NCBI GenBank assembly: GCA_012520095.1
Contig: JAAYOV010000027.1
Location: 1 to 64,000, forward strand
Direction: 5' to 3'
DNA: 64,000 nt
From: Tissierellia bacterium
GTDB lineage: Bacteria > Bacillota > Clostridia > Peptostreptococcales > Acidaminobacteraceae
This document shows, piece by piece, positions 50,345 through 59,230 of the stretch. A program made the position numbers and the translations under genes. How positions within the stretch are numbered: the first letter of the stretch is position 1; each line of letters starts with the position of its first letter. A model generated the notes under the pieces. That model saw only the letters and a list, made by a program, of their open reading frames with translations. It made no database searches and was not told where the DNA came from.

Positions 50345-51448
50345 ATGTATTTGGATCATGCCGCAACCGCGCGCTATCACCCAATTGTCCGATCTTTTCT
50401 TGCTGAGCTTCCCGATCTTCTTCCAAACTCTTCCTCCTCACACGGAGCGGGAATTCAAGTTCGAAGGAAGGTCGATAAAACGAGACGAATTATAGCGGAC
50501 GCACTGGGTGTATACCCGGAAGAAATTTATTTTACCGGCTCGGCCACCGAAGGAAATGCCATAATTCACCTGGGCCTTTCGAAGAGAGCACATATCATCA
50601 CAAGTGAAGTGGAGCATTCCAGTGTGGAACAAAACCTCTTGATGGTAGAGAGCAGAGGAGCGGAAGTGACAAGACTTCCTCTGATAGACGGGACTCTTAG
50701 CACAGAACAGGTCCTAGAAGCGCTCAAACCGAATACTCGTCTTGTCAGCATCATGACGATAAATAATGAAGTGGGAAATCGTTTTCAACTTGAAGGACTG
50801 TCTGAGGAGCTTAAGAAGCGAAACATTCATTTTCATCGCGATGGCGTACAGTCACTCGGAAAATATCCAATCCAAGCACATGATTATGGGAGCGCTGTTT
50901 TCAGCCCCCATAAGTTTGGATCTTTGGAAGGAGTCGGAATTGTCTATATCCATCGCGAAGCTCGAATATCTCCACTATACGGGGGAGGTGGCCATGAGCG
51001 AGGCCTTCGAAGCGGAACACTGAATGTACCGGCGATTTTGTGTGCAGGGGTCGTTCTTCAGGAGCTTCTTCCTCATCTGGAAGAATATAGAGAAAAGGTG
51101 GAGCGGATGCGCTCGATGGTTCTAAAAACGGGTGCAGAACTTGGCGGAACAACGCTTAGCAGAGAAAACGGTTCTTCCTATCTAGTCCATATGGCGTTCG
51201 AAGATCTTCCCGCAGAAGTGATCGTCAATGCTCTTTCAGCTGAAGAAATCTATGTCAGCGCCGGAAGCGCCTGCAGCAACTCCTCTAAAAAAATCTCACG
51301 AGTCATGCGCGGCTTTTCAAAGAATCCTTCTATCGTCTCCGGTTCACTTCGGTTTTCTTTTTCACCCTTCGATGACGAAGAAGAAGTTTTGGCGGCATGC
51401 CTGAAAATCCGAGATACAATTATTGAGCTTAGAAGAGGAATCGTGTGA
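50345..51448 (+). CDS. Cysteine desulfurase (NifS/IscS-like)
   Basis: A PLP enzyme of 367 residues that takes sulfur from cysteine as a persulfide. The PLP lysine is in 'VFSPHKFGSLEGVG' (about 183-196), and the persulfide Cys in 'VSAGSACSNSSKK' (about 304-316). It is coupled to thiI by a 4-nt overlap. It most likely acts as the dedicated sulfur donor for ThiI (NifZ-like role) rather than general Fe-S assembly; no iscU gene adjoins it. AGGAG lies 6 nt before the ATG. Confidence 0.9.
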   Translation: MYLDHAATARYHPIVRSFLAELPDLLPNSSSSHGAGIQVRRKVDKTRRIIADALGVYPEEIYFTGSATEGNAIIHLGLSKRAHIITSEVEHSSVEQNLLMVESRGAEVTRLPLIDGTLSTEQVLEALKPNTRLVSIMTINNEVGNRFQLEGLSEELKKRNIHFHRDGVQSLGKYPIQAHDYGSAVFSPHKFGSLEGVGIVYIHREARISPLYGGGGHERGLRSGTLNVPAILCAGVVLQELLPHLEEYREKVERMRSMVLKTGAELGGTTLSRENGSSYLVHMAFEDLPAEVIVNALSAEEIYVSAGSACSNSSKKISRVMRGFSKNPSIVSGSLRFSFSPFDDEEEVLAACLKIRDTIIELRRGIV

Positions 51449-52593
51449 AACATCTACTGCTTTTAAAATATGGGGAAATTTCATTAAAAGGAAAAAACAG
51501 AGCTTATTTTGAGAATCGCCTGGTGCAAAATATCCAAGAAAGGTTGAAGGACTTTTCTTACATCCTTCACAGACGACAAGGGCGACTGTATGTCGAATGC
51601 GATGACTTACGAGTTATCTCGATTCTTCAAGAGACGTTCGGGCTTGTTGAGATCTGTCCGGCAACGAAAACTTCACCGGATATCGATTTGATCAAACAAG
51701 TGGCTCTTGAAGAAATGCGCAGGTATCTTGGCGATCGTCCTTCTACTTTCAAAGTCGATACAAGACGGGTCAACAAGCAATATCCCCTCGACTCGATGCA
51801 GATCAGCCGGATGGTAGGAGGGTATATCCTTCGCAATATGCCGAATCTTCGCGTCGATGTCCATACTCCGCAAACTCGCTTGGAAATTGAGGTTCGTGAT
51901 GAAGTGTTCATGTACTTAGAGCGCTACCGGGCCGTGGGCGGCATGCCATACGCCACTTCATCAGGGACGGTTCTTCTTCTATCCGGAGGAATAGATTCTC
52001 CTGTCGCCGCCTATCAGATGGCAAGAAGGGGTGTCATTATTCATCCGCTTCATTTCCATGCATCTCCTTATACCTCTGAAGAATCTTTTGAAAAAGTTCG
52101 TGAATTGACGCGCAGGATAGCCCGTTTTACCGGTCCTTTGCGTTTAAACAGCATCAATCTTGCCGAAGCGCAAAAAGTGATTCGAAAAGAGACAGATGAA
52201 CGATACTTTACCATTCTTCAAAGAAGATTGATGACACGGCTTGCAAACCGACTAGCGAGAAAATTAAAGGCACAGAGCATCAGTACCGGTGAGAATTTGG
52301 CACAAGTAGCCTCTCAGACGATGGAAGGCATTCGATGTACGCATGCCGTCAGTGAGCTTCCCGTCTTTCGCCCTCTCATCAGCTTTGACAAAGAAGACAT
52401 CGTCATTAAAGCAAAAAAGATGGGCACATATGATGTTTCTATACTTCCTTATGATGATTGCTGTACGATCTTCCTGCCCAAAACCGTTATTACAAAGCCG
52501 AGGCTGGAAGATGTGGAGCAAGAAGAATCTCGCCTTAATATGGAAGAGATCCTCGAGATGACATGGAAGACTTGGAAGCGGGAGTATGTCTAA
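51445..52593 (+). CDS. thiI: tRNA 4-thiouridine synthetase ThiI
   Basis: Adenylates U8 of tRNA and inserts sulfur; related forms also act in thiamine thiazole synthesis. The 382 residues comprise an N-terminal ferredoxin-like region, a THUMP domain (about 60-165) and a PP-loop 'LLLSGGIDSPVAAYQM' near 175-190. The C-terminal rhodanese domain of E. coli ThiI is absent, as in Bacillus, where sulfur comes directly from the partner desulfurase encoded upstream. Its stop overlaps the next gene by 1 nt. Confidence 0.94.
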   Translation: MKHLLLLKYGEISLKGKNRAYFENRLVQNIQERLKDFSYILHRRQGRLYVECDDLRVISILQETFGLVEICPATKTSPDIDLIKQVALEEMRRYLGDRPSTFKVDTRRVNKQYPLDSMQISRMVGGYILRNMPNLRVDVHTPQTRLEIEVRDEVFMYLERYRAVGGMPYATSSGTVLLLSGGIDSPVAAYQMARRGVIIHPLHFHASPYTSEESFEKVRELTRRIARFTGPLRLNSINLAEAQKVIRKETDERYFTILQRRLMTRLANRLARKLKAQSISTGENLAQVASQTMEGIRCTHAVSELPVFRPLISFDKEDIVIKAKKMGTYDVSILPYDDCCTIFLPKTVITKPRLEDVEQEESRLNMEEILEMTWKTWKREYV

Positions 52594-53714
52594 TGAGGAG
52601 GCTTCTTCATTGTGGGACGCAGAATTTGGAGACGGAGCGTCTTCGCCTGCGTCGCTATACTATGGACGATGTCCGGCCGATGTACCATAATTATTGTAAA
52701 GATCCTGATGTCACACGCTTTCTTGTGTGGAGCGCGCACCAATCCATGCATGATACCCGAATGATCCTCTCTGAATGGATCAAAGACTATGAGCAGCCGA
52801 GATTTTATCTATGGGCGATCGAGTTAAAAAGTTTGGGTGAGCCGATCGGAACGATCAGCGCTGTCGCCATGAACGAACAAAAGAAGAGCGTCGAGATCGG
52901 CTATTGCATCGGAAAAAAGTGGTGGGGAGTAGGGATTATGCAGGAAGCCCTTTCGCAAGTCATTGATGTTTTCTTTATCGATGTCGGCATGCGAAGAATT
53001 GAAGCCTTTCATGATATAAACAACATTGCATCCGGAAGGGTCATGGAGAAATGCGGGATGAAATTCGTTCGAGTTGTCGAGCATGATCCGTCATATCCTG
53101 AGGCCTCCGGAAAAGCCAATCACTATCTTTTGACGCAAGGAGAGTACGTCACGATAAATGGGCGCATCTGCCCGTGGGCGCTCAACTCGGCTGAAGAAAG
53201 ACAGTATCATGACTATCAGTGGGGAATTCCGATACGAGATGACGACCTGCTCTTTGAGATGCTTGTTCTTGAGTATATGCAGGCCGGGCTCAGTTGGCGG
53301 ACCATTCTGTTAAAACGCGAAGCGATGAGAGCCGCTTTTGACAGGTTTTCACCTAAAAAAATATCGAATTACGACAGCAAAAAAATCGATGAACTTATGG
53401 AGAATCCGAAAATCATCCGAAACAGAAGAAAGCTGGAGGCTTTGCCTGTAAACGCCTCTGCTTTCCTTCAAATACAAAAAGAATTCGGATCCTTCTCGAA
53501 ATACATATGGGGATTTGTCAACAACACTCCGATTATCAGTGGGGCCGAGACGGCCGATGAGATTCCCACAAAAACGGAGCTCTCTGAAAAAATGTGCTCT
53601 GATATGAAGAAGCGTGGCTTTGTGTTCATTGGACCTACTATTATTTACGCCTATATGCAGGCAATTGGGATTGTCAATGATCATCTGCACTTTTGCTATT
53701 TATATAATAAATAA
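52593..53714 (+). CDS. Fusion of GNAT acetyltransferase and DNA-3-methyladenine glycosylase I (Tag)
   Basis: A single 373-residue frame. Residues 1-185 form a RimJ/RimL-type N-acetyltransferase ('LETERLRLRRYTMDD', 'GYCIGKKWWGVGIMQEAL', 'KCGMKF'). Residues 190-373 form a complete Tag glycosylase, which removes 3-methyladenine from DNA. Its zinc ligands are Cys193, His206, His364 and Cys368, spaced as in E. coli Tag, and the catalytic Glu227 lies in 'LEYMQAGLSW'. Both halves look intact, so this seems a real fusion and not a read-through artefact. ATG 52593 overlaps the thiI stop (TAATG). Confidence 0.88.
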   Translation: MRRLLHCGTQNLETERLRLRRYTMDDVRPMYHNYCKDPDVTRFLVWSAHQSMHDTRMILSEWIKDYEQPRFYLWAIELKSLGEPIGTISAVAMNEQKKSVEIGYCIGKKWWGVGIMQEALSQVIDVFFIDVGMRRIEAFHDINNIASGRVMEKCGMKFVRVVEHDPSYPEASGKANHYLLTQGEYVTINGRICPWALNSAEERQYHDYQWGIPIRDDDLLFEMLVLEYMQAGLSWRTILLKREAMRAAFDRFSPKKISNYDSKKIDELMENPKIIRNRRKLEALPVNASAFLQIQKEFGSFSKYIWGFVNNTPIISGAETADEIPTKTELSEKMCSDMKKRGFVFIGPTIIYAYMQAIGIVNDHLHFCYLYNK

Positions 53715-53733
53715 AACTATTTTTCAATGAAAA

Positions 53734-53766
53734 GAGGAGCTGGATATCCAGCTCCTCACCTTTTTT
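53734..53766. terminator. Bidirectional terminator, 24-bp perfect palindrome
   Basis: GAGGAGCTGGAT and its exact complement (53734-53757) are followed on plus by ACCTTTTTT and on minus by TTTTCATT. It separates the convergent GNAT-Tag and PBP genes. Confidence 0.92.
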
Positions 53767-53782
53767 AGGTAATAGAGGAAGT

Positions 53783-56700
53783 TTAAGGTTTCGGTAGCGG
53801 CACAGGCTCAGACGGTGTATTCGGATCAATCGGTTCAGGCTCGCCGGGGGTCTCCACAACGGGTTCTGTGTGAACATCGCAGAGATCCTCCGGATCAAAG
53901 AAGTATTCTTTATAATATTTATCTTCCGTCGATTTGACAAACACTTTCTTTGTAAGTAATTCGGTCGGGCAAAACGGCCCCGGCGCTTTTCCACTGACGG
54001 AGCATACCTCGTGCTCTTCAAGCGTATTGTCGGTACTTGTAGGAATCGTGCCCACAATGAAGAGTTCATCAATAATCCTTGCTCCGCGGGGATCTTGATC
54101 TGAGAGCGGCCCGGGAATCAAGCCTGTATTTGCATTGACCCTTGCCCACACAACGCCATCAGGCCGACCCGGAAAATCCGCATATTCCAAATCTTTATAG
54201 ACATCATTCATCATGTAGGAGAAGAATGCCGCCGTATTCCATGATCCGAGCGTCAGGCGGATGTTTCTGTCGGCGCCAATCCAAAGCGAGGTAGAATAGT
54301 AGGGAGTCGAACCGCAGAACCATGTATCTTTTCGGCCATCAGTCGTGCCCGTCTTTCCCTGTAAAGGCATACCGCAAGACATCTTCGCCTGATAAGCATA
54401 TTTATTGACAACATCGCGCAACAGATGGCTTGTGATATATGCTGCCTGTACACTGAAGACTTGATCGCCTTCTTGATTCGAACGGTCTAAAATGATGTTC
54501 CCATCATTGTCGGTGACCGTCGTATACGTAGTCCAAGGCACATGAACCCCTTCATTTGCAAATGTTCCATAGGCAGAGGCCATTTCAATTGGAGAAATTC
54601 CGTGGCTCAATGCGCCCAATGTCAAAGGAGCCAGCGCTAAGTCCGTCGAACCATACTCGTTGGGCTCGATAGCAAGCGAGGTAATTCCGTTTCGAATCAA
54701 ATAGTCAGCCATCGTTTGAATGCCGATTCCCTTTCCGAATTTGACGGCGGGGACATTTTGTGACTGGATGATGGACTCACGAAGGGTCATAATCCCTCGG
54801 TAGCCTCCGGTGACATTGACGGGCCAAGGCGAACTGGAGGCCGGGTTGAGATCATACGTCGGCACATCATGCTGAACGGATGCGGCGGTGAATATCTGTG
54901 TGTCAATTGCCGGTCCATACACAGAGAGAGGCTTGATCGCTGAGCCCGTCGGCAGGGGATTGGATGCTCGGTTGTATAGGACATTTCCGACGACATTTCT
55001 TCCTCCGACCAACGCTCGGATGTACCCATTGTGATGGTCAATCGTCACGGTTGCAGCCTGAGGCTGTACGATCGGCGTATTCATGGTGTGGACGAATTCA
55101 GAGCTGACGACGACTTCATCATAGTCGTTATACCGGACGATGCCATCATCTATAGCCTTTTTTGATATGCAAATCTCATCTCCTTCCATGCTCAAATACT
55201 CGGAAGGAATCGTAAGATAGCCGTTTTGATAGAGCAGAATGTAATCAATTTCATAGAGACCGTTTCTTCCGCCGCTTCTACCTTGGGTGTTTCCTCGGTA
55301 GTTGTACATGTCTCCGAGATTGATATATAAACTCTCTGCATCCGGATCCGGTGTGTACATCAGACCGTTATCTTCTACAAGGATGTCTCCACTTTCGCTT
55401 TGATAGTGATATCCCGACGGCAAGAGGAAATTGCCTTCCGAATCAATGGAACGCTTATAGTCATAGAGCATAATTCTCTTGGTCTCGTGATCGAGGATGC
55501 GTCCATTGTCGAAATAGACCTGAAGTGAAGGAAATTTATAGATCGTGCCTGCATATCCTTCGTGCGCGATCACCCTTCGAAGTTCAGGGACTGTGTCGCT
55601 CGAATCGCCGACTTCCAGATATGGGAAGTTGGAGAGATGCTCTAAATAGCCCAGTTCTTTCAGATGATTCCATGTCGACTCATCCATCACTCCGGTAGCG
55701 GAGAGACCGTTGTCATACTGAAATGCCTCTACTGCAGAAGAAAGGGAATGAGAAAACTCCGTCAGTGCGCCTGTATCATTGAACTTGTCCTCAATGATCG
55801 ACTGCATCTTGACATCGAGAGTGGAATGAATCGTCAGACCTCCGGTATAGAGATATGTCAGGGCTTGATCCTCCGACATGCCTTTGATATTGACAAGATC
55901 GTCGAGAACTTGCTTCTTTGCGACATCCATGAAATACGTCTGTACTTCTTGCGTATCAAGGCGAGAAGGCGAGAGGAGATCAAGGACCTTCGTATTGATT
56001 CCTACTTCGTATTCCTGTTCATCGATATAGCCCTGTTCAAGCATGAGTTTGAGAACGTATTGATAGCGATTTTCAATATTTTCGTTATAAACATAGTAGT
56101 AGGTGCTGTCGCGTGTGCCGACAATCACGTCGTCTGATGTGATGTATCCACGTTCTTTCGGGTACATGGGAGCAAATTCGGTAGGAGCTTTCGGAATACT
56201 GGCAAGAACAGCGCCTTCCATATAGTTGAGATCCTTGGCGTGCTTTGAAAAATAAATCCTGGATGCAGACTCATAGCCGTCTGTATTGGCGCCTAAGAAG
56301 ATTGTATTCATGTATGCTGTGATGATATCTTCTTTTGGAAGGGCTTCTTCAATCTGCATGGCATAATAAGCTTCTCTGATTTTTCGGTAGAAACTTCTCT
56401 CGCTCATCGTCTCGCGTAGAAAGGCATTTCTTGCCAATTGCTGCGTGATGGTAGAGGTTCCGCTGATGTCGGAGTCGGATGTAATGGCATCGCGAACGGC
56501 ACCTAAAAGGCGCACATAGTTGAAGCCTTCATGGCGCCAAAATGTTCGGTCCTCAATGGCAACGAGAGCGTTGATGGCATCTTTGGAGATTTCGTCATAT
56601 TGAATCTCTGTACGAAGATTGCCGTCGTAGATGACTCCCAGAAGATTGCCTTCACTGTCAAGAATCTGGGAGTTTTCTGTAAATGTATAGATCGTCGGGT

Positions 56701-56854
56701 CTATTTCAGGAAGATCTGTCAAGGCATCTTTGACAATAAAAAATACTATCGCTGCTGAAATGACAACCGACAGGATCAGGGTTATAATGAAAATGCTCAG
56801 AAGAGTCAACATGATGTTTCTCTTCGGTTTGCGTCTTTTTCTGCTAATGGGCAT
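53783..56854 (-). CDS. Class A penicillin-binding protein (PBP1A type) with inserted peptidoglycan-binding-like segment
   Basis: A 1023-residue bifunctional wall synthase. It has an N-terminal anchor (about 15-40) and a GT51 glycosyltransferase ('ALVAIEDRTFWRHEGFN' near 90, 'TSTITQQLARN' near 133). The transpeptidase has Ser in 'PTGSAIKP' near 636, 'SQN' near 696 and 'GKTGTTDG' near 834. Between the two, about residues 365-402, 'AVEAFQYDNGLSATGVMDE' with 'TWNHL' matches a PG_binding_1 repeat. A low-complexity Pro/Glu tail closes the protein. AAGGAGG precedes the ATG by 5 nt. Larger than typical Bacillota PBP1A (about 700-900). Confidence 0.92.
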   Translation of the reverse strand: MPISRKRRKPKRNIMLTLLSIFIITLILSVVISAAIVFFIVKDALTDLPEIDPTIYTFTENSQILDSEGNLLGVIYDGNLRTEIQYDEISKDAINALVAIEDRTFWRHEGFNYVRLLGAVRDAITSDSDISGTSTITQQLARNAFLRETMSERSFYRKIREAYYAMQIEEALPKEDIITAYMNTIFLGANTDGYESASRIYFSKHAKDLNYMEGAVLASIPKAPTEFAPMYPKERGYITSDDVIVGTRDSTYYYVYNENIENRYQYVLKLMLEQGYIDEQEYEVGINTKVLDLLSPSRLDTQEVQTYFMDVAKKQVLDDLVNIKGMSEDQALTYLYTGGLTIHSTLDVKMQSIIEDKFNDTGALTEFSHSLSSAVEAFQYDNGLSATGVMDESTWNHLKELGYLEHLSNFPYLEVGDSSDTVPELRRVIAHEGYAGTIYKFPSLQVYFDNGRILDHETKRIMLYDYKRSIDSEGNFLLPSGYHYQSESGDILVEDNGLMYTPDPDAESLYINLGDMYNYRGNTQGRSGGRNGLYEIDYILLYQNGYLTIPSEYLSMEGDEICISKKAIDDGIVRYNDYDEVVVSSEFVHTMNTPIVQPQAATVTIDHHNGYIRALVGGRNVVGNVLYNRASNPLPTGSAIKPLSVYGPAIDTQIFTAASVQHDVPTYDLNPASSSPWPVNVTGGYRGIMTLRESIIQSQNVPAVKFGKGIGIQTMADYLIRNGITSLAIEPNEYGSTDLALAPLTLGALSHGISPIEMASAYGTFANEGVHVPWTTYTTVTDNDGNIILDRSNQEGDQVFSVQAAYITSHLLRDVVNKYAYQAKMSCGMPLQGKTGTTDGRKDTWFCGSTPYYSTSLWIGADRNIRLTLGSWNTAAFFSYMMNDVYKDLEYADFPGRPDGVVWARVNANTGLIPGPLSDQDPRGARIIDELFIVGTIPTSTDNTLEEHEVCSVSGKAPGPFCPTELLTKKVFVKSTEDKYYKEYFFDPEDLCDVHTEPVVETPGEPEPIDPNTPSEPVPLPKP

Positions 56855-56876
56855 AATACCTCCTTACAACTACGTA

Positions 56877-56885
56877 ATTATATCA
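56877..56885 (-). promoter_or_regulatory. Extended -10 promoter for the PBP gene
   Basis: Minus strand TGATATAAT, a TGn-extended -10, about 25 bp upstream of the PBP start. The -35 region (TTTTGA) is weak. Confidence 0.5.
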
Positions 56886-56920
56886 CATCACACTTAAAAT
56901 CAAAATGACAATGGGGGAGA

Positions 56921-58183
56921 ATGAAACAGGAAACTGCACAAAAGGTACTGATTGCCACTCTACTTTCAGAAACCGGGGATCAGACGATGCGATCTTTTGA
57001 GGAATTGAAGGGGCTTGCCGAGGCTGTCGAAGCGGAAGTGGTCGGCGAAATTATACAGAGACGCGACACGCCTGATTCTAAGACATATTTCGGCAAAGGA
57101 AAAGTAGAGGAAATGAAATCAATAGCTGAACACCTGGAAGCGGAACTTCTGGTCGTCGATGACGAGCTAAGCGGTTCACACCTTGCCAATCTTCAAGAAG
57201 CTCTTGATCTACCTGTCCTCGACCGCACAGGACTCATCCTCGACATCTTCGCTCAGCGGTGCCGAAGCGCACTCAGCCGAGATCAAGTTGAACTTGCTCA
57301 GCTCGAATACAGAAAGACAAGATTGCGCGGGGTTGGCATCTACTTGTCTCGTCAAGGGGGTGGGATCGGAACGCGAGGTCCGGGAGAGACGAAACTGGAG
57401 ACGGACAGAAGAGCGCTCGATTTGAGAATATCAGAGCTAAAAAAGAACATTCAAGAGGCGAAATCGGTACTCGATAATCAGCGAAAAAGGCGCCTCTCCC
57501 AGTTTACGCCAAGAGTGGCTCTGGCCGGATATACAAACAGCGGCAAATCTTCTCTTGCAAATTATCTCATGCGCTATAGCGACTCGCGCGGTGCAAGTAT
57601 CGAACAGAAGGATATGCTTTTTACTACTTTGGAGACATACGTCCGCAGAATCGAGCTTGAAGAGGGGAGGGCTTTTTATCTCTCAGATACGGTTGGATTT
57701 ATCGATAGACTTCCCCATGGACTCATTGAGGCCTTCAAAGCAACTTTAGAAGAGGTCCTCTATGCCGATTTTATCCTTCTGCTTGTTGACGGCAGCAGCG
57801 TTGACAGCTACGACCAGCTTGAATTGACTCGATCAGTGCTCACCGAACTGGGGGCACAGAGCATCCCTTCGTTGACGCTTTTGACAAAAAGTGACTTGGG
57901 TAAAGTCGTCGAAATGCCGGGGGCCATCTCCATCAGTGTAAAAACCGGTGAAGGGATGGATGAGTTTCTCGATGTTCTCAAGAGAGAACTCTTTAAGGAA
58001 TACTCTGAAAAGGATTTCTTTTTCCCTTATGGAAGCGAATCAGCACAGTCTTCTCTTATATCTGAGGCTTCTTTGATCCGTCAGAAGTATACGGAAGACG
58101 GCGTCATATCGCGCTTTTTTGTCCATCGCTCAATAAGCGATAAATATTTGGAGTACAGCATTGAAAACGGTCAACATATCTGA
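56921..58183 (+). CDS. hflX: GTPase HflX
   Basis: A 50S-binding GTPase that splits stalled or hibernating ribosomes under stress. The 420 residues have an N-terminal HflX domain ('TYFGKGKVEEM' near 45). The linker 'GGIGTRGPGETKLE' lies near 148-161. The G domain has 'LAGYTNSGKSSLANYL' (G1, near 205), 'SDTVGFIDRLP' (G3, near 253) and 'LTKSDL' (G4, near 326). GGGGGAG lies before ATG 56921. It overlaps the YigZ gene by 23 nt. Confidence 0.94.
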   Translation: MKQETAQKVLIATLLSETGDQTMRSFEELKGLAEAVEAEVVGEIIQRRDTPDSKTYFGKGKVEEMKSIAEHLEAELLVVDDELSGSHLANLQEALDLPVLDRTGLILDIFAQRCRSALSRDQVELAQLEYRKTRLRGVGIYLSRQGGGIGTRGPGETKLETDRRALDLRISELKKNIQEAKSVLDNQRKRRLSQFTPRVALAGYTNSGKSSLANYLMRYSDSRGASIEQKDMLFTTLETYVRRIELEEGRAFYLSDTVGFIDRLPHGLIEAFKATLEEVLYADFILLLVDGSSVDSYDQLELTRSVLTELGAQSIPSLTLLTKSDLGKVVEMPGAISISVKTGEGMDEFLDVLKRELFKEYSEKDFFFPYGSESAQSSLISEASLIRQKYTEDGVISRFFVHRSISDKYLEYSIENGQHI

Positions 58184-58799
58184 AGAAATTCTTTACACTA
58201 TAGAAGGATCACGATTTATTGCAAGACTTCATCCTGTCGAGAGCAGAGAAGATGTCGACCGGATCATCCGAGAGATACGAAAGGTGCACCCGAAAGCGAC
58301 TCATGTGGTGAGTGCCTATGTCCTCGAGGAGGAAGGAAATTTCGACGATGACGGCGAACCTGCCTTGACCGCAGGCGCACCGCTTCTTTCCCTCTTGGAA
58401 GGGGAAGAGATCGTCTACACACTCATCACCTGCATTCGCTATTTTGGTGGAGTAAAACTTGGCAAAGGAGGACTTATCCGTGCATATAGTGAAGCGGGAA
58501 GAGAGGCGATTCGACAGAGTCAATTCATCACACTTCATTTCGTCACTCCGCTCGATCTTACGTATGAATATTCTTTTCACAACTCCGTTACCCATCTTCT
58601 CACGGCACAGGGAGCGTTTCGAGGCAGGACAGAGTATACGGACACCATTTCCTCTCGAATTTATCTCACGGATGAAACGGACTTTGAACAAAAATTTCTC
58701 GATGCTACACAGGGCAGAGGTTTGATTGACACATCTCATCGCCTGTATATATACCAAAAAGGTGAACAGATCTTTGAAAGGGAAGGACATGAATCATAA
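58161..58799 (+). CDS. YigZ/IMPACT family protein
   Basis: A 212-residue protein with the UPF0029 N-terminal domain. Its signature 'FDDDGEPALTAGAPLLSLL' lies near 65-83, and 'CIRYFGGVKLGKGGLIRAYS' near 95-114, followed by a C-terminal ferredoxin-like DUF1949 domain. The eukaryotic relative IMPACT modulates translation control, while the bacterial role is unclear. Start TTG 58161 lies inside hflX with GGAG about 9 nt upstream. Adjacent genes hflX (ribosome rescue) and a CoA-binding protein suggest a stress unit, by inference only. Confidence 0.88.
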   Translation: MKTVNISEEILYTIEGSRFIARLHPVESREDVDRIIREIRKVHPKATHVVSAYVLEEEGNFDDDGEPALTAGAPLLSLLEGEEIVYTLITCIRYFGGVKLGKGGLIRAYSEAGREAIRQSQFITLHFVTPLDLTYEYSFHNSVTHLLTAQGAFRGRTEYTDTISSRIYLTDETDFEQKFLDATQGRGLIDTSHRLYIYQKGEQIFEREGHES

Positions 58800-59181
58800 A
58801 ATCGAACGTGCTTTATCACACAAAAAATGGGTAGTGCTCGGAGCGAGTGCGAATCAGGAGCGCTACGGATATAAGATCCTTAAAAGACTGGCTGATCTCG
58901 AATACGATGTCATTCCGGTCAGTCCCAATTATGACGAAATTCTAGGAATTCCTGTGATAAAAAGCCTCTCACAACTTCCGGATGACGAATTCGTCCTCAA
59001 TGTCGTCGTCAATAAAAAAATTCTCAGGAGTGAATGGGAAAAGGTGGATTTTTCTCAATTCAAGTACATCTTCCTTCAGCCGGGGACGTGGGATGACAAG
59101 ACGATCGAAGATCTTAAGAAGATCAACCCCGAACTCATCTATAACCGGTGTATTCTCGTCGAAACAAACCATATGCAATAG
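58789..59181 (+). CDS. CoA-binding domain protein (YccU-like)
   Basis: A 130-residue Rossmann-fold CoA_binding protein. 'WVVLGASANQERYGYKIL' near 14-31 is the nucleotide-binding turn. 'DVIPVSPNYDEILGIPV' and 'FLQPGTWDDKTIE' complete the family pattern. These small proteins are related to the N-terminal part of succinyl-CoA synthetase alpha, but have no known reaction. ATG 58789 is chosen for its GGAAGGA SD; it overlaps the YigZ gene by 11 nt. Confidence 0.88.
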   Translation: MNHKIERALSHKKWVVLGASANQERYGYKILKRLADLEYDVIPVSPNYDEILGIPVIKSLSQLPDDEFVLNVVVNKKILRSEWEKVDFSQFKYIFLQPGTWDDKTIEDLKKINPELIYNRCILVETNHMQ

Positions 59182-59187
59182 GCGCAA

Positions 59188-59220
59188 CAAAAAAACAGGA
59201 TTGAAAAATCCTGTTTTTAA
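59188..59220. terminator. Bidirectional terminator after the hflX unit
   Basis: AAACAGGATT, GAAA loop, AATCCTGTTT (59193-59216) with T-runs on both sides (TTTTTAA on plus; TTTTT on minus). It ends the hflX-yigZ-CoA-binding unit and the convergent membrane-protein gene. Confidence 0.9.
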
Positions 59221-59230
59221 TGAATATCAC

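Noticed and set aside
53674-54072. A minus-strand frame overlapping the PBP 3' end and the terminator
   Set aside because: It crosses a strong bidirectional terminator and runs in another frame of the PBP gene.
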